Source: Alcaligenaceae bacterium
Lineage (GTDB): Bacteria > Pseudomonadota > Gammaproteobacteria > Burkholderiales > Burkholderiaceae_B
NCBI GenBank assembly: GCA_947379755.1
Contig: CANCOC010000011.1
Location: 1-55,620, forward strand
Direction of reading: 5' to 3'
Length of the DNA stretch: 55,620 nucleotides
In this document: positions 34,922 through 43,756 of the stretch, piece by piece
Numbering within the stretch: position 1 is the stretch's first letter
Layout of the letters: each line of letters begins with the position of its first letter
Notes under the pieces: generated by a model
What the model saw: the letters and a program-made list of their open reading frames with translations, nothing else
Databases searched by the model: none
What the model was told of the DNA's origin: nothing
Position numbers and translations under genes: made by a program

Positions 34922-36208
34922 ATGGGTTTCACAATGACCGAAAAGATATATGCGTCCCACTCGAAATCGGGGAATGCACAGGCAGGTGAGATTGTCATAC
35001 TTACCCCGGATGTCGTGCTCCTGAACGATACCAGTGGTTCGATTACAGTCGGCCAGTTAAATCAGATGGGAGTGCAGGAACTATATGATTCAGAGAAAGT
35101 TGTACTGGTGGCAGATCATTTTTCACCACCCAAGGATGTGACAAGTGCCGAGTCGATTGGCCTGTTAAGAGGCTTTGGAAAGAAATACGGCATCAAAAAT
35201 TTTTATGAGTCAGGGCGTTATGGAATTGAACATGCGCTCTTACCCGAGCTGGGCAAGGTGGGTCCTGGCGGCCTGATCTTTGGTGCAGACTCCCACACCT
35301 GTACTGCAGGTGCCCTGAATGCCTGCGGGGTTGGCTTTGGCTCAACGGACCTGGCGGGAGTCATTGCAACAGGTGAACTGTGGGTCAAGGTGCCAGCCTC
35401 GATCAGAGTCGATATGATTGGAAAACCTGGACGCTTTGTGACGGGCAAGGACATCATCCTCTCACTGATTGCTCAGATCGGTGTGGATGGTGCATTGAAT
35501 GCAGCGCTGGAGTTCGGTGGTCCAGGACTTGCCAATCTGAACGTGGATGAGAGGATGGCCATCGCGAACATGGCTGTTGAGGCAGGCGCTGACACTTGTG
35601 TCTTTGAATGTGACGAGCAGGTCTTGAGTTACGTCGCACAAACAGGCTGGTCCCTCAGAGACCCAGTCACTCCAGATCACGATGCAGTCTATCTTGAACG
35701 ACGCGAGATCGACCTAGACCGACTCCAGCCTCTGGTAGCCGTCCCGCCCTCTCCCGCCAATGGCACACCTCTTTCAAGTGTCACGGATGTCACTGTGCAT
35801 CAAGTCTATATCGGGAACTGTGCAAACGGGACCATGACCGACTTACGTCAGGCAGCACAAATATTGAAGGGACAGACAATCTCGCCTGAGGTCAGAGTCA
35901 TTGTTGTGCCTGCAACCAGCGCCATTTACCAGCAGGCTGCTCGCGAGGGTCTGCTCGAAATATTTGCTGCAGCAGGCGCTGGCGTATCACTTCCAACATG
36001 CGGTGCATGCTTTGGGGGACATATGGGAATATTGGCTGCTGGAGAAACTGCAATATCAACCACCAACAGAAACTTCAGAGGCCGGATGGGACATGCCGAT
36101 TCGAAGGTATATCTGGCCAACGCCTGGGTGGCAGCCGCAGCAGCCATCACCGGAAAAATTATTGATCCAGCCGCAATTGCAACGACGGCTGGCAGGGAGT
36201 GTGCCTGA
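34922..36208 (+). CDS. Aconitase-family hydratase, large subunit (LeuC/DmdA-like)
   Basis: The 428-residue protein is a large subunit of the two-part aconitase family (3-isopropylmalate dehydratase, homoaconitase, dimethylmaleate hydratase). It keeps FGADSHTCTAGALNACGVGFGSTDLA, the cysteine in YIGNCANGTM, and PTCGACFGGHMG, which supply the three ligands of a [4Fe-4S] cluster. The usual substrate-side sequence GSCTNSR is replaced by GNCANGT, which argues against plain isopropylmalate. The start has GGGAGAAG upstream. It overlaps the small-subunit gene by one base and lies beside two lyase genes, so it probably hydrates an unsaturated diacid to give the lyase substrate. Confidence 0.83.
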   Translation: MGFTMTEKIYASHSKSGNAQAGEIVILTPDVVLLNDTSGSITVGQLNQMGVQELYDSEKVVLVADHFSPPKDVTSAESIGLLRGFGKKYGIKNFYESGRYGIEHALLPELGKVGPGGLIFGADSHTCTAGALNACGVGFGSTDLAGVIATGELWVKVPASIRVDMIGKPGRFVTGKDIILSLIAQIGVDGALNAALEFGGPGLANLNVDERMAIANMAVEAGADTCVFECDEQVLSYVAQTGWSLRDPVTPDHDAVYLERREIDLDRLQPLVAVPPSPANGTPLSSVTDVTVHQVYIGNCANGTMTDLRQAAQILKGQTISPEVRVIVVPATSAIYQQAAREGLLEIFAAAGAGVSLPTCGACFGGHMGILAAGETAISTTNRNFRGRMGHADSKVYLANAWVAAAAAITGKIIDPAAIATTAGRECA

Positions 36209-36705
36209 TGAAACATAACGGAATCATTCATAAATATGGCGATCACATTGACACAGACGTCATCTTGCCGGGGCAATATCTGAATCTGCACACGCCAGGC
36301 GATCTTGGTCCTCACTGCATGGAGGGGCTTGATCCGACCTTTTCACAACGTGTCTGTGCGGGTGATGTCATTGTTGCAGGTAAAAACTTTGGCACAGGTT
36401 CCTCGCGTGAACATGCGCCTATCGCAATCAAATCTGTCGGGATCAGTTGCATCATTGCAGAAAGCTATGCTCGCATTTTTTATCGCAACTCCATCAATAT
36501 TGGGCTACCGGTCTTTGAGTGCCCTGAATTGGTCTATGCGATCAACGATGGCGATCATGTCATCGCTGATATGTATCTCGGTATATTTGAGGTCAGAGGT
36601 ATACGTTATCAGGCAAGACCATTTCCGCCCTATGTGCAAGGGATCATAGACTCTGGTGGGCTTGTGAGCTTTGTCAGGGACCAGTTAAATAAAACAATAC
36701 TCTAG
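36208..36705 (+). CDS. Aconitase-family hydratase, small subunit (LeuD/DmdB-like)
   Basis: The 165-residue swivel-domain subunit has the entry motif DHIDTDVILPGQYL, the conserved GTGSSREHAP loop that binds the substrate carboxylate, and ESYARIFYRNSINIGLPV. Its length equals the archaeal-type LeuD. ATG 36208 shares its A with the large-subunit stop TGA (TGATG), which indicates translational coupling. The two products should form the active hydratase. The substrate could be isopropylmalate, homoaconitate, methyl- or dimethylmaleate; context favours a catabolic role. Confidence 0.85.
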   Translation: MKHNGIIHKYGDHIDTDVILPGQYLNLHTPGDLGPHCMEGLDPTFSQRVCAGDVIVAGKNFGTGSSREHAPIAIKSVGISCIIAESYARIFYRNSINIGLPVFECPELVYAINDGDHVIADMYLGIFEVRGIRYQARPFPPYVQGIIDSGGLVSFVRDQLNKTIL

Positions 36706-36760
36706 TCCGGCTGCATCAAGACAGCGGCCAGGGACCCACGTCATTCAAGGAGAAGACAAC

Positions 36761-37768
36761 ATGTTTAAAAAAACATTTATAAAAATGCAACGCAAGCTCT
36801 CATCAACTATATTGATTTCGCTTGCTGCAGTATCAGCTGGGATTTCGGCACCTGCTCTGGCGCAAAACAACTTCCCGAACAAACCTATCCGGCTGATCGT
36901 TCCTTTTACCCCAGGCGGCGTGACCGACACGAGTGGCCGTCTGATTGCCGACCAGTTATCCAGGCGTATCGGTCAGCAGATTATCGTAGAAAACAAGCCA
37001 GGCGCTTCAGGCAACATTGGCTCCGCCATGGTTGCAAACTCAGAGCCTGATGGCTACACCCTCGCCCTTGGGTTTGATGGCACTATGGTCATCAATCCTC
37101 ATATTTTTTCAAATATCCCTTTTGATACGATCAAGGACTTTGCACCAATTGGCAAGATTGGCGATACCGTTCTGATTCTGGTGGCCTATCCAAAGTTTGA
37201 AGCGCAAACATTGAAAGAGATCATCGCCCTTTCCATGCAGCCGGGTAAAACCGTTAATTTCGGCTCTTCAGGCATAGCCAGTCCGCAACATATTGCCGTT
37301 GAACTGCTCAACCAGCAAACAGGATCCAAACTTGTTCACGTCCCTTACAAGGGCGGCGGCCAGGCCATGATTGATGTGCAGGCAGGCGTCATTCCGCTCG
37401 TTTACACCGCAGTTGCGGGAGCCTATCCATATATCAAGTCGGGCCGCCTGAACGCAGTGGCGGTTTCCAGCAAGGAACGTGCCCCCTCACTGCCCGATGT
37501 ACCCACGTTCATGGAAAGCGGTGTACCTAATTTTGTAGCAAGTGGCTGGGTTGGAATTTTTGCTCCAGCAAAAACGCCTCGCCCTGTGGTCGACTATTTA
37601 AATAAAGAATTGAATGCGGTATTGTCCACGCCAGAGGTCAAAGCCAAACTCGAAACCCTCGGCATTACAGCGACACCAGGCACACCGGAGCAATTTAGCA
37701 GCGAAATTGCTTCAGACCTGGCTCGTTATGGCAAAGTCATCAAAGAGGCTGACATCCGGGCGGAGTAA
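36761..37768 (+). CDS. Bug-family tripartite tricarboxylate transporter receptor
   Basis: The 335-residue binding protein has a signal peptide ending near ISAPALAQ and the Bug pattern: FPNKPIRLIVPFTPGGVTDTSGR, IIVENKPGASGNIGSAM and HVPYKGGGQAMIDVQAGV. AAGGAG lies 9 bases before the ATG. It follows the hydratase genes by 55 bases in the same direction, so it is likely part of that operon. It is a different lineage from the Bug receptor beside the lyases. Its stop is 5 bases from that of the convergent esterase gene. Confidence 0.9.
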   Translation: MFKKTFIKMQRKLSSTILISLAAVSAGISAPALAQNNFPNKPIRLIVPFTPGGVTDTSGRLIADQLSRRIGQQIIVENKPGASGNIGSAMVANSEPDGYTLALGFDGTMVINPHIFSNIPFDTIKDFAPIGKIGDTVLILVAYPKFEAQTLKEIIALSMQPGKTVNFGSSGIASPQHIAVELLNQQTGSKLVHVPYKGGGQAMIDVQAGVIPLVYTAVAGAYPYIKSGRLNAVAVSSKERAPSLPDVPTFMESGVPNFVASGWVGIFAPAKTPRPVVDYLNKELNAVLSTPEVKAKLETLGITATPGTPEQFSSEIASDLARYGKVIKEADIRAE

Positions 37769-37773
37769 ACACG

Positions 37774-39489
37774 CTATTTGGCGCATTCAAAGCTTGCCGC
37801 GACATTCACATCACCTGCTCCACGGTAGCGAGGCCAAGAGGGAAAATCACACAAAGGTCGCGTTCGTCCAGGTACACCAACAGAGTCTGCAACGATCTGG
37901 TTACGAGGTGCCTGGTCTTTTTCTACCCATTGTTCTAATGTCTCAAGGGAGTCCCAGGCTGCGTTAAAAACGGTACTTAAAGCATGGCCATAGCCGGGAA
38001 TCTCGTAGTACCGCACGAACTTGTCGACATTCTCTTTACCCATCGTGCCCTGCAGACGCTCGTAATACTGTTCGGTTGCGCGGGTACTCACCAGTACATC
38101 GGCCATGCCGTGTGCCATCAGCAACTTGCCACCCCGAGCATTAAATGCGGACAAATCAGTCTTGTTGACGTCTTGTATTCCCGTCAAGGCACTGATGCGA
38201 CCTTGCCATGGGCCTGGCTGCTGCGGATCCAGGGTCAAGGCATTGAATCCTGGATCGCGGGTCACAAAAAAACGTACCCACTGATCCCAGAACACACTGA
38301 AGTAAGGTGCTGCAGCTGGCATCGGTGTAGCAGGCTGCACGGTCCCCAACGCAAGAAAAGTGACGCGGGATTGTAAAGGCTGAGTGGTGATCATACCCAG
38401 ATCGGATCCCCACACATTAAAGCCCGGGTATTGTGTCTCACCGCTTTGAAGCGGGTAATTGAAGGTAATCGCGGTATCGAATACTTTAAGCGCCTTAATC
38501 TGCGGATCAGACAGGCAGTGATCACCTGCATCGCTACCATTTGGACAGCGCAAGGCACGACCATTCAGACGCGCAGTGCTCGGATTGAACGCGGCATGGC
38601 AGGCCTGCATGTTGCTGATCAGGCCATCCTTCACACCATCAAGCTTGTCGCAAACTTGCATGGCGGCATCAAACAGCAGCTTGCGTTTAGCCTGATTCGG
38701 ATACGCGCCGGGTGCAGCCAGCGCACGCGTGATGCGACCAAACTGCAAATCCAGACTGGCTGCATTCCAGGCGGGATACAGTGCGATCACACCATCCCAG
38801 TCTGCCGGCCAGCGCTGCGCAACAGCCAGGGCTTCACGTCCGCCTGTTGAGCCTCCCACAAAGTACATACGGTCAGGTTTTTCAACCTTGTAATAACGAT
38901 TAATCAGCGACAGCGCTACATCATGTGTTTTCTTGAGCGCATTGCCAGAAAAATTGGCTACAGCTTCATCGTTTGCACCGAATGCGCCATCCTGGCTCAG
39001 CAGCGCATTCGCCTGATGTCCAGAATCACTTGAGAATGTGGCGTAGCCCTGGGCTAATGGCACGGACACACCAATGGGACCTGCCGGGATATTGCCGTTC
39101 GAAGCTGGAATCGTGCCGTCATATCCACCCCCTCCAAACATCAGCCCTTTGTGGTTCCAGCGCTCAGGAAGATTCACAATCAGTTTGATGTTCGGTGCGA
39201 GGGGATCGACAGGATGGATATCCACACTGACTTTGCAATACGCACCAATCAGGGCCTGACCGCTACCGCTCGAAGCAATCAGTTCGCTGGCTGTCACACG
39301 CGCACCTGTGGTGGGCAAGCCGATCGAAGTCGCGGGGATTGAAGCATCAGCCAATGATGTGCAGTTCGTTGAAGCTGAGGAGGTCAGGGATGAGCATCCA
39401 GAGAGACCCAGCACTCCAGCGATTGCCATACAGGACAGATAGATGGCAGGCATTAAACGATCGACGTTGCTCTTGATTCTGAAATTCAT
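37774..39489 (-). CDS. Tannase/feruloyl-esterase family lipoprotein
   Basis: The 571-residue protein belongs to the tannase and feruloyl esterase family, an alpha/beta hydrolase group that cleaves ester bonds of phenolic acids. ATG 39489 was chosen because GGAG lies 6-7 bases upstream and a lipoprotein signal follows, ending in LGLSGC; the open frame upstream of it has no family match. The nucleophile serine is in VGGSTGGREAL, and the base histidine is probably in YGHALS. Many cysteines in the central part (CDKLDGV, MQACHA, CPNGSDAGDHC) match the lid disulfides of the family. It is probably anchored in the outer membrane. A MHET-hydrolase-like activity is an alternative. Confidence 0.85.
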   Translation of the reverse strand: MNFRIKSNVDRLMPAIYLSCMAIAGVLGLSGCSSLTSSASTNCTSLADASIPATSIGLPTTGARVTASELIASSGSGQALIGAYCKVSVDIHPVDPLAPNIKLIVNLPERWNHKGLMFGGGGYDGTIPASNGNIPAGPIGVSVPLAQGYATFSSDSGHQANALLSQDGAFGANDEAVANFSGNALKKTHDVALSLINRYYKVEKPDRMYFVGGSTGGREALAVAQRWPADWDGVIALYPAWNAASLDLQFGRITRALAAPGAYPNQAKRKLLFDAAMQVCDKLDGVKDGLISNMQACHAAFNPSTARLNGRALRCPNGSDAGDHCLSDPQIKALKVFDTAITFNYPLQSGETQYPGFNVWGSDLGMITTQPLQSRVTFLALGTVQPATPMPAAAPYFSVFWDQWVRFFVTRDPGFNALTLDPQQPGPWQGRISALTGIQDVNKTDLSAFNARGGKLLMAHGMADVLVSTRATEQYYERLQGTMGKENVDKFVRYYEIPGYGHALSTVFNAAWDSLETLEQWVEKDQAPRNQIVADSVGVPGRTRPLCDFPSWPRYRGAGDVNVAASFECAK

Positions 39490-39653
39490 CACAGTCTCCG
39501 ATGTTATGTGTTTTGACGAGTGTACATTTTCACTGTCCGTCACAAAAAAATACGTCGCAACAAACAAGATCACGTAGCGATGTTCTGCAAGATAATTGTT
39601 TAAAGTTAAGTAAAACGCCTGAATTGAACGTAAGGATAACTTGTTGTTTTGAC

Positions 39654-40172
39654 ATGAAACGCATCTTTTTGACACTCTGGCCAAGCAGGGAAATCGCTAC
39701 GCACATTGACACGTGTGTCAGGCCCTGGGTCTGGTCGCCTTCGTGCAGACGTTATGCATTAGAGGATCTGCATCTGACGATGCATTTCATCGGTCCGGTA
39801 GCCGAGGAGCGGCTGCAGGATATTTGTGAGCACCTTGCAGTGCAATTCGAGCCATTCACGTTAACGCTGGACACACCGCGACAATGGTCAGGTGGACTGA
39901 TGGTGTTGTGTCCAGCCATCGTGCCCAATGGACTGGTCCGCTTGCACACCATGCTTGGCCATGCACTTGAACGTCTGAGCCTGCCAGTGAGTCAACGCGA
40001 ATTTTCACCACACATCACCCTGGCGCGTAGCTGTAAAGACATGGAGGTTCCCACCACCTGCGCATCAATTAACTGGTCCGTCTCAAGTTATGCCCTCGCA
40101 GTTTCGACAGGAGACGCGGACAGGCGCTACGAACTGATCTCCCGATATCCTGCGCTTAAAACTGGTGCCTGA
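39654..40172 (+). CDS. thpR: RNA 2',3'-cyclic phosphodiesterase ThpR
   Basis: The 172-residue protein has the two HxTx motifs of the 2H phosphoesterase family, LHLTMHF near residue 43 and PHITLAR near residue 122, at the family's usual spacing. ThpR opens 2',3'-cyclic phosphate ends of RNA. The ATG at 39654 begins MKRIFLTLWPS, the expected N-terminus; upstream codons in the same frame are unrelated. Its 3' end overlaps the convergent porin gene by 17 bases. Confidence 0.85.
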   Translation: MKRIFLTLWPSREIATHIDTCVRPWVWSPSCRRYALEDLHLTMHFIGPVAEERLQDICEHLAVQFEPFTLTLDTPRQWSGGLMVLCPAIVPNGLVRLHTMLGHALERLSLPVSQREFSPHITLARSCKDMEVPTTCASINWSVSSYALAVSTGDADRRYELISRYPALKTGA

Positions 40173-41346
40173 GACCGACTCCTGCCATCGCGCTTCGTGC
40201 CGTATCGACCATTGCAAAATTATTCGCAAAAGAGACATAGGTATAGAGATTGGTCCGTTTGGAAAAGTTATAGAGATATCCCGCACTGTAGATGGACTGA
40301 CTGGCCGACCCATCATTTTTGTAGCTGCCCGCTGGCTGCATCATTTGCCAGGAGGCGATGAAATTGGCTGCGCCAATTGGCACATTGAGTCCCAGCATGT
40401 ATGAGTCATTTGCGATACCAGACGCGAACAGTGCCTCGGCACCCAGGGTGCTACTGACAAGCAATGCACCACCGGTTGCGCCGGTGCCTGATGCCTGACC
40501 GGCAAAGCTGCCATTGCGTGTCTGACCATAGGCTGCTGATAGCTTGATCCAGTCAAAATCATACAATCCACCCAGCATCCAGCTTGCAGGATTGGGGGAC
40601 GCTGGTCCATTGGGAACGTCTGCAGAACCACGCAACTGATCATAGGCGGCAGACAGCAATAATGGCCCGTGTTCGAACTTCATGCCCAGCGTCAAGGCCC
40701 GCATGTTGTTTGACGCTTCGTATTGATAGATGCTGTCTGTCGAGATACAGCCAGAAATCAGGCATGAACCATTATCGGCATAAATGCCCGAAAGTCCCGT
40801 TGAGAAAGAATACCCCGCTCCAATTGTGAGCCCTCCCATCGATCTGCTTTGTAACAACGTCATATTTGAATAGCGCAGGGTATTTGCTGAACCAAAGGAC
40901 GCACCGATATTGGCCTGACCGAAGCCTTCGCCAAATGGATCGATCGGCAGGAAATAATGACTGGCCAGATTGATCTGGCGACCAAAATCGATCACACCAA
41001 GATCGACATTGGTCAGTCCTAGCGTTGACTGGCGCCCAAACATTCTGCCGCCCTGCTCCTTGGTCCCATTCGCAAGGTTGAAACCGCTTTCGAGCACAAA
41101 GCGCAGGTATGTGCCGCCACCGAGTTCATTGGCGCCACGCAAACCGAATCTTGAACCACTCTGCACGCCAGTGGCGATACCCAGAGAGGAACCCCGGTCA
41201 CTCTGACCGACTATATGTTGCTGACTCTGCGTGTACTGAAGCCCTGCGTCCAAGATACCGTAGAGCGTCAGCGCTTCCTCGGCCTGGGCTGCGGGAGGCA
41301 TCACCAGGGATAAGAACATCAGGTAAGCAACAAGAAAATGTTTCAT
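40156..41346 (-). CDS. Outer-membrane general porin
   Basis: The 396-residue protein has a signal peptide (LVAYLMFLSLVMPPAAQA) and the Gram-negative porin pattern of Burkholderiales: LTLYGILDAGLQYTQSQ at the mature N-terminus, SRFGLRGANELGGGTYLRFVLESGF, RQSTLGLTNVDLGVIDFGRQ, and a C-terminal GVGLRHQF ending in phenylalanine for outer-membrane assembly. It would form a 16-stranded trimeric channel for small solutes. It stands alone with its own upstream region. Confidence 0.92.
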   Translation of the reverse strand: MKHFLVAYLMFLSLVMPPAAQAEEALTLYGILDAGLQYTQSQQHIVGQSDRGSSLGIATGVQSGSRFGLRGANELGGGTYLRFVLESGFNLANGTKEQGGRMFGRQSTLGLTNVDLGVIDFGRQINLASHYFLPIDPFGEGFGQANIGASFGSANTLRYSNMTLLQSRSMGGLTIGAGYSFSTGLSGIYADNGSCLISGCISTDSIYQYEASNNMRALTLGMKFEHGPLLLSAAYDQLRGSADVPNGPASPNPASWMLGGLYDFDWIKLSAAYGQTRNGSFAGQASGTGATGGALLVSSTLGAEALFASGIANDSYMLGLNVPIGAANFIASWQMMQPAGSYKNDGSASQSIYSAGYLYNFSKRTNLYTYVSFANNFAMVDTARSAMAGVGLRHQF

Positions 41347-41505
41347 TGAAATCTGTCAGTTGAGGTTGTATGCATCGGCGCATACATCGAAAGGTATATT
41401 TTATATTTAAAGCATCCTCTTTAAGCTTGGCATTCGTAGCCACGAAGTAGGCTGTCGGTCAGGTTGACTGATCAGGCTTCGGGCCATTCAAGCGATGAGT
41501 TCAGG

Positions 41506-42417
41506 ATGCAACGATGTTCAACCCTTGCCGCAATGATCATTGCCGGTATGGTGCCATGTGTTGTGCATGCGCAGACCCTTGAACCGCGCTCGTACACGAA
41601 TACGCCAACCGGTCTGAACTTCCTGATCGCAGGTTATGCGTATTCAGAAGGTAAATTAGCGTTTGATCCATCCTTATCGCTTGCCGACTCGGAGTTTCGC
41701 AGTAATACCGAAATCCTTGCCTACGCACGCTCGTTCAGCGCGTGGGGGAATTCTGCAAAGTTTGACGTGGTTTTGCCCTACTCTTCGTTTTATGGGAATG
41801 GCGTGCTCAACGGTCAGCCTGCACAACGGGAAATGTCCGGGTTCGGCGACCCACTGTTTCGAATATCGATTAACTTCTTTGGGGCGCCAGCGCTTTCACT
41901 CAAGGAGTATCCGCATTACAAACAAGATCTGATCGTCGGTGCGAGTGTGCAGGTAGCTGCTCCGCTTGGACAATACGACGACAGCAAACTGATCAATCTG
42001 GGCTATAACCGCTGGTCGGTGAAAACTGAACTGGGCATTTCAAAAGCGTTGGGCCAGTGGACATTTGAACTCATGCCAAGCGTCACTGTTTATACCGATA
42101 ACACAGATTTCAACAACGGCCACAGATTTTCCCAGGCGCCAGAATATCAGCTACAGGCACACGTCATTTACAGTTTTCATTCAGGTGTATGGCTCGCGCT
42201 GAACGGCAATTATTTTCTCGGCAACCGCACAAGCGTCGACGGTCTGCCCAGTGACAATATGCAGGCAAACACGCGTATTGGGCTGACCCTTGTTTTACCA
42301 ATCGACCGCAATCAATCCGTCAAACTCTACGCCAGCACGGGCACCTCCTCACGCACAGGTGCCGATTTTAACGCCGTCGGCATTGCATGGCAGTATCGCT
42401 GGGGTGACGGATACTAG
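41506..42417 (+). CDS. Outer-membrane beta-barrel protein (MetA phenol-degradation family-like)
   Basis: The protein has a signal peptide (AAMIIAGMVPCVVHAQ) and repeating amphipathic strands ending in an aromatic residue, with the family-like blocks GLNFLIAGYAYSEG, GFGDPLFRISINFFGAPAL and AAPLGQYDDSKLINLGYNRW. This pattern matches the transporter family named after MetA of phenol degradation. ATG 41506 gives 303 residues and the best signal peptide; a TTG at 41464 would add 14 residues. Its stop codon lies in CTAG at 42414-42417, shared with the stop of the convergent codA gene. Confidence 0.75.
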   Translation: MQRCSTLAAMIIAGMVPCVVHAQTLEPRSYTNTPTGLNFLIAGYAYSEGKLAFDPSLSLADSEFRSNTEILAYARSFSAWGNSAKFDVVLPYSSFYGNGVLNGQPAQREMSGFGDPLFRISINFFGAPALSLKEYPHYKQDLIVGASVQVAAPLGQYDDSKLINLGYNRWSVKTELGISKALGQWTFELMPSVTVYTDNTDFNNGHRFSQAPEYQLQAHVIYSFHSGVWLALNGNYFLGNRTSVDGLPSDNMQANTRIGLTLVLPIDRNQSVKLYASTGTSSRTGADFNAVGIAWQYRWGDGY

Positions 42418-43694
42418 ACACGCCAGTCCACCCGCGCGTCGCGGCCTGCCATGGACAAGTGTGCGGTGCGGGGTACCGTCGAGGCAATCAGACGTCCTGC
42501 CTTAAATACCATCAGTCGGGTAGCGCGCAGACGGATCGCCTCGGCAGCGCTACCAGCTTGCAACAAAACAAAATCGGCCCGACAGCCTGGTGCTATGCCA
42601 TATCCATCCAACCCGAGCACTTTTGCTGCATTGACCGTTACAGCATCAAAGCACTGCTGCATACCAACCTGGCTAGTCATTTGCGCAACATGCAAACCCA
42701 TATGTGCGACTTCAAGCATGTCACCAGAGCCCAGACTGTACCAGGGGTCCATGACACAGTCCTGCCCAAACGCGACATTCAGGCCTGCATGCATTAACTC
42801 AGGCACCCGGGTCATACCACGTCGCTTGGGATAGGTATCGTGGCGCCCCTGCAGCGTAATATTAATCAAAGGATTTGCGACGACATGCAAGCGTGCTTCT
42901 GCCATCAGGGGCATCAGCTTGCTGACATAATAATTGTCCATGCTGTGCATGGACGTCAAGTGCGAACCCGTCACGCGCCCATGTAAACCCAGCCTGTGTG
43001 TCTGCTCAGCCAGCACCTCAACGTGACGGGAGTTCGGGTCATCGCTCTCATCACAGTGCATGTCGACCATTCGTCCTTGTTCAGCAGCCAGCTCGCATAA
43101 CATCCTGATACTGGTTGAGCCATCGACCATGGTGCGCTCAAAATGCGGGATTCCGCCCACCACATCTACGCCCATGTCCAATGCGCGCTTCAGATTAACA
43201 AAGGCACCTGATGATCGCAACAATCCGTCTTGGGGAAAGGCAACCAGCTGTAAATCCAGATAGGGTTTGACCCTGGCCTGAACCTCAAGCAGCGCCTCAA
43301 CGGCCAGCAGGCGGGGATCGCTCACATCTACATGACTGCGGATGGCCAGCAATCCATTGGCCACGGCCCAGTCACAGTAGGTCATTGCCCGCTCGATCAG
43401 GTCTTGCTGTTTGAGCAAAGGCTTGAGCTCACCCCAGAGAGCGATTCCCTCGAGTAAGGTTCCACTCTGATTGACTCTTGGCTGGCCATAGCTCAGAGTC
43501 GAATCCATATGAAAGTGCGGATCAACAAAGGGAGGCGTTAATAGCTGATCCTGCGCATCGATGATTTCAGCTGCGGCGGCATGACGCAGTGCAGGATCTG
43601 TAGACACCTCATGAATCAGTCCATCCTTGACGCAAACACTCACCCCGCATCTGCCGTCTGGCAGACGGGCATTGACAAGCAATAAATCAAACAT
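42414..43694 (-). CDS. codA: Cytosine deaminase CodA
   Basis: The 426-residue amidohydrolase follows E. coli CodA along its full length: metal ligands H60 and H62 in DPHFHMD, then QSGTLLEGIALWGE, RSHVDVSDP, LVAFPQDG, DMHCDESDDP, THRLGLHGRVTGSHLTSMHS, RHDTYPKRRGMTRV and DPWYSLGSGDML. The reaction is cytosine to uracil and ammonia. A small difference is FGQDCVMDP where CodA has FGHDDVFDP; the metal aspartate is kept. It ends a run of genes starting with upp and a BMP-type ABC importer, so imported cytosine could be turned to uracil and then UMP. Confidence 0.88.
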   Translation of the reverse strand: MFDLLLVNARLPDGRCGVSVCVKDGLIHEVSTDPALRHAAAAEIIDAQDQLLTPPFVDPHFHMDSTLSYGQPRVNQSGTLLEGIALWGELKPLLKQQDLIERAMTYCDWAVANGLLAIRSHVDVSDPRLLAVEALLEVQARVKPYLDLQLVAFPQDGLLRSSGAFVNLKRALDMGVDVVGGIPHFERTMVDGSTSIRMLCELAAEQGRMVDMHCDESDDPNSRHVEVLAEQTHRLGLHGRVTGSHLTSMHSMDNYYVSKLMPLMAEARLHVVANPLINITLQGRHDTYPKRRGMTRVPELMHAGLNVAFGQDCVMDPWYSLGSGDMLEVAHMGLHVAQMTSQVGMQQCFDAVTVNAAKVLGLDGYGIAPGCRADFVLLQAGSAAEAIRLRATRLMVFKAGRLIASTVPRTAHLSMAGRDARVDWRV

Positions 43695-43756
43695 GTGGGT
43701 CCTCTTGGTTTTATTGGTATGGCAAGCCGCAAAAAATCAGACTCAACACAATCGGG

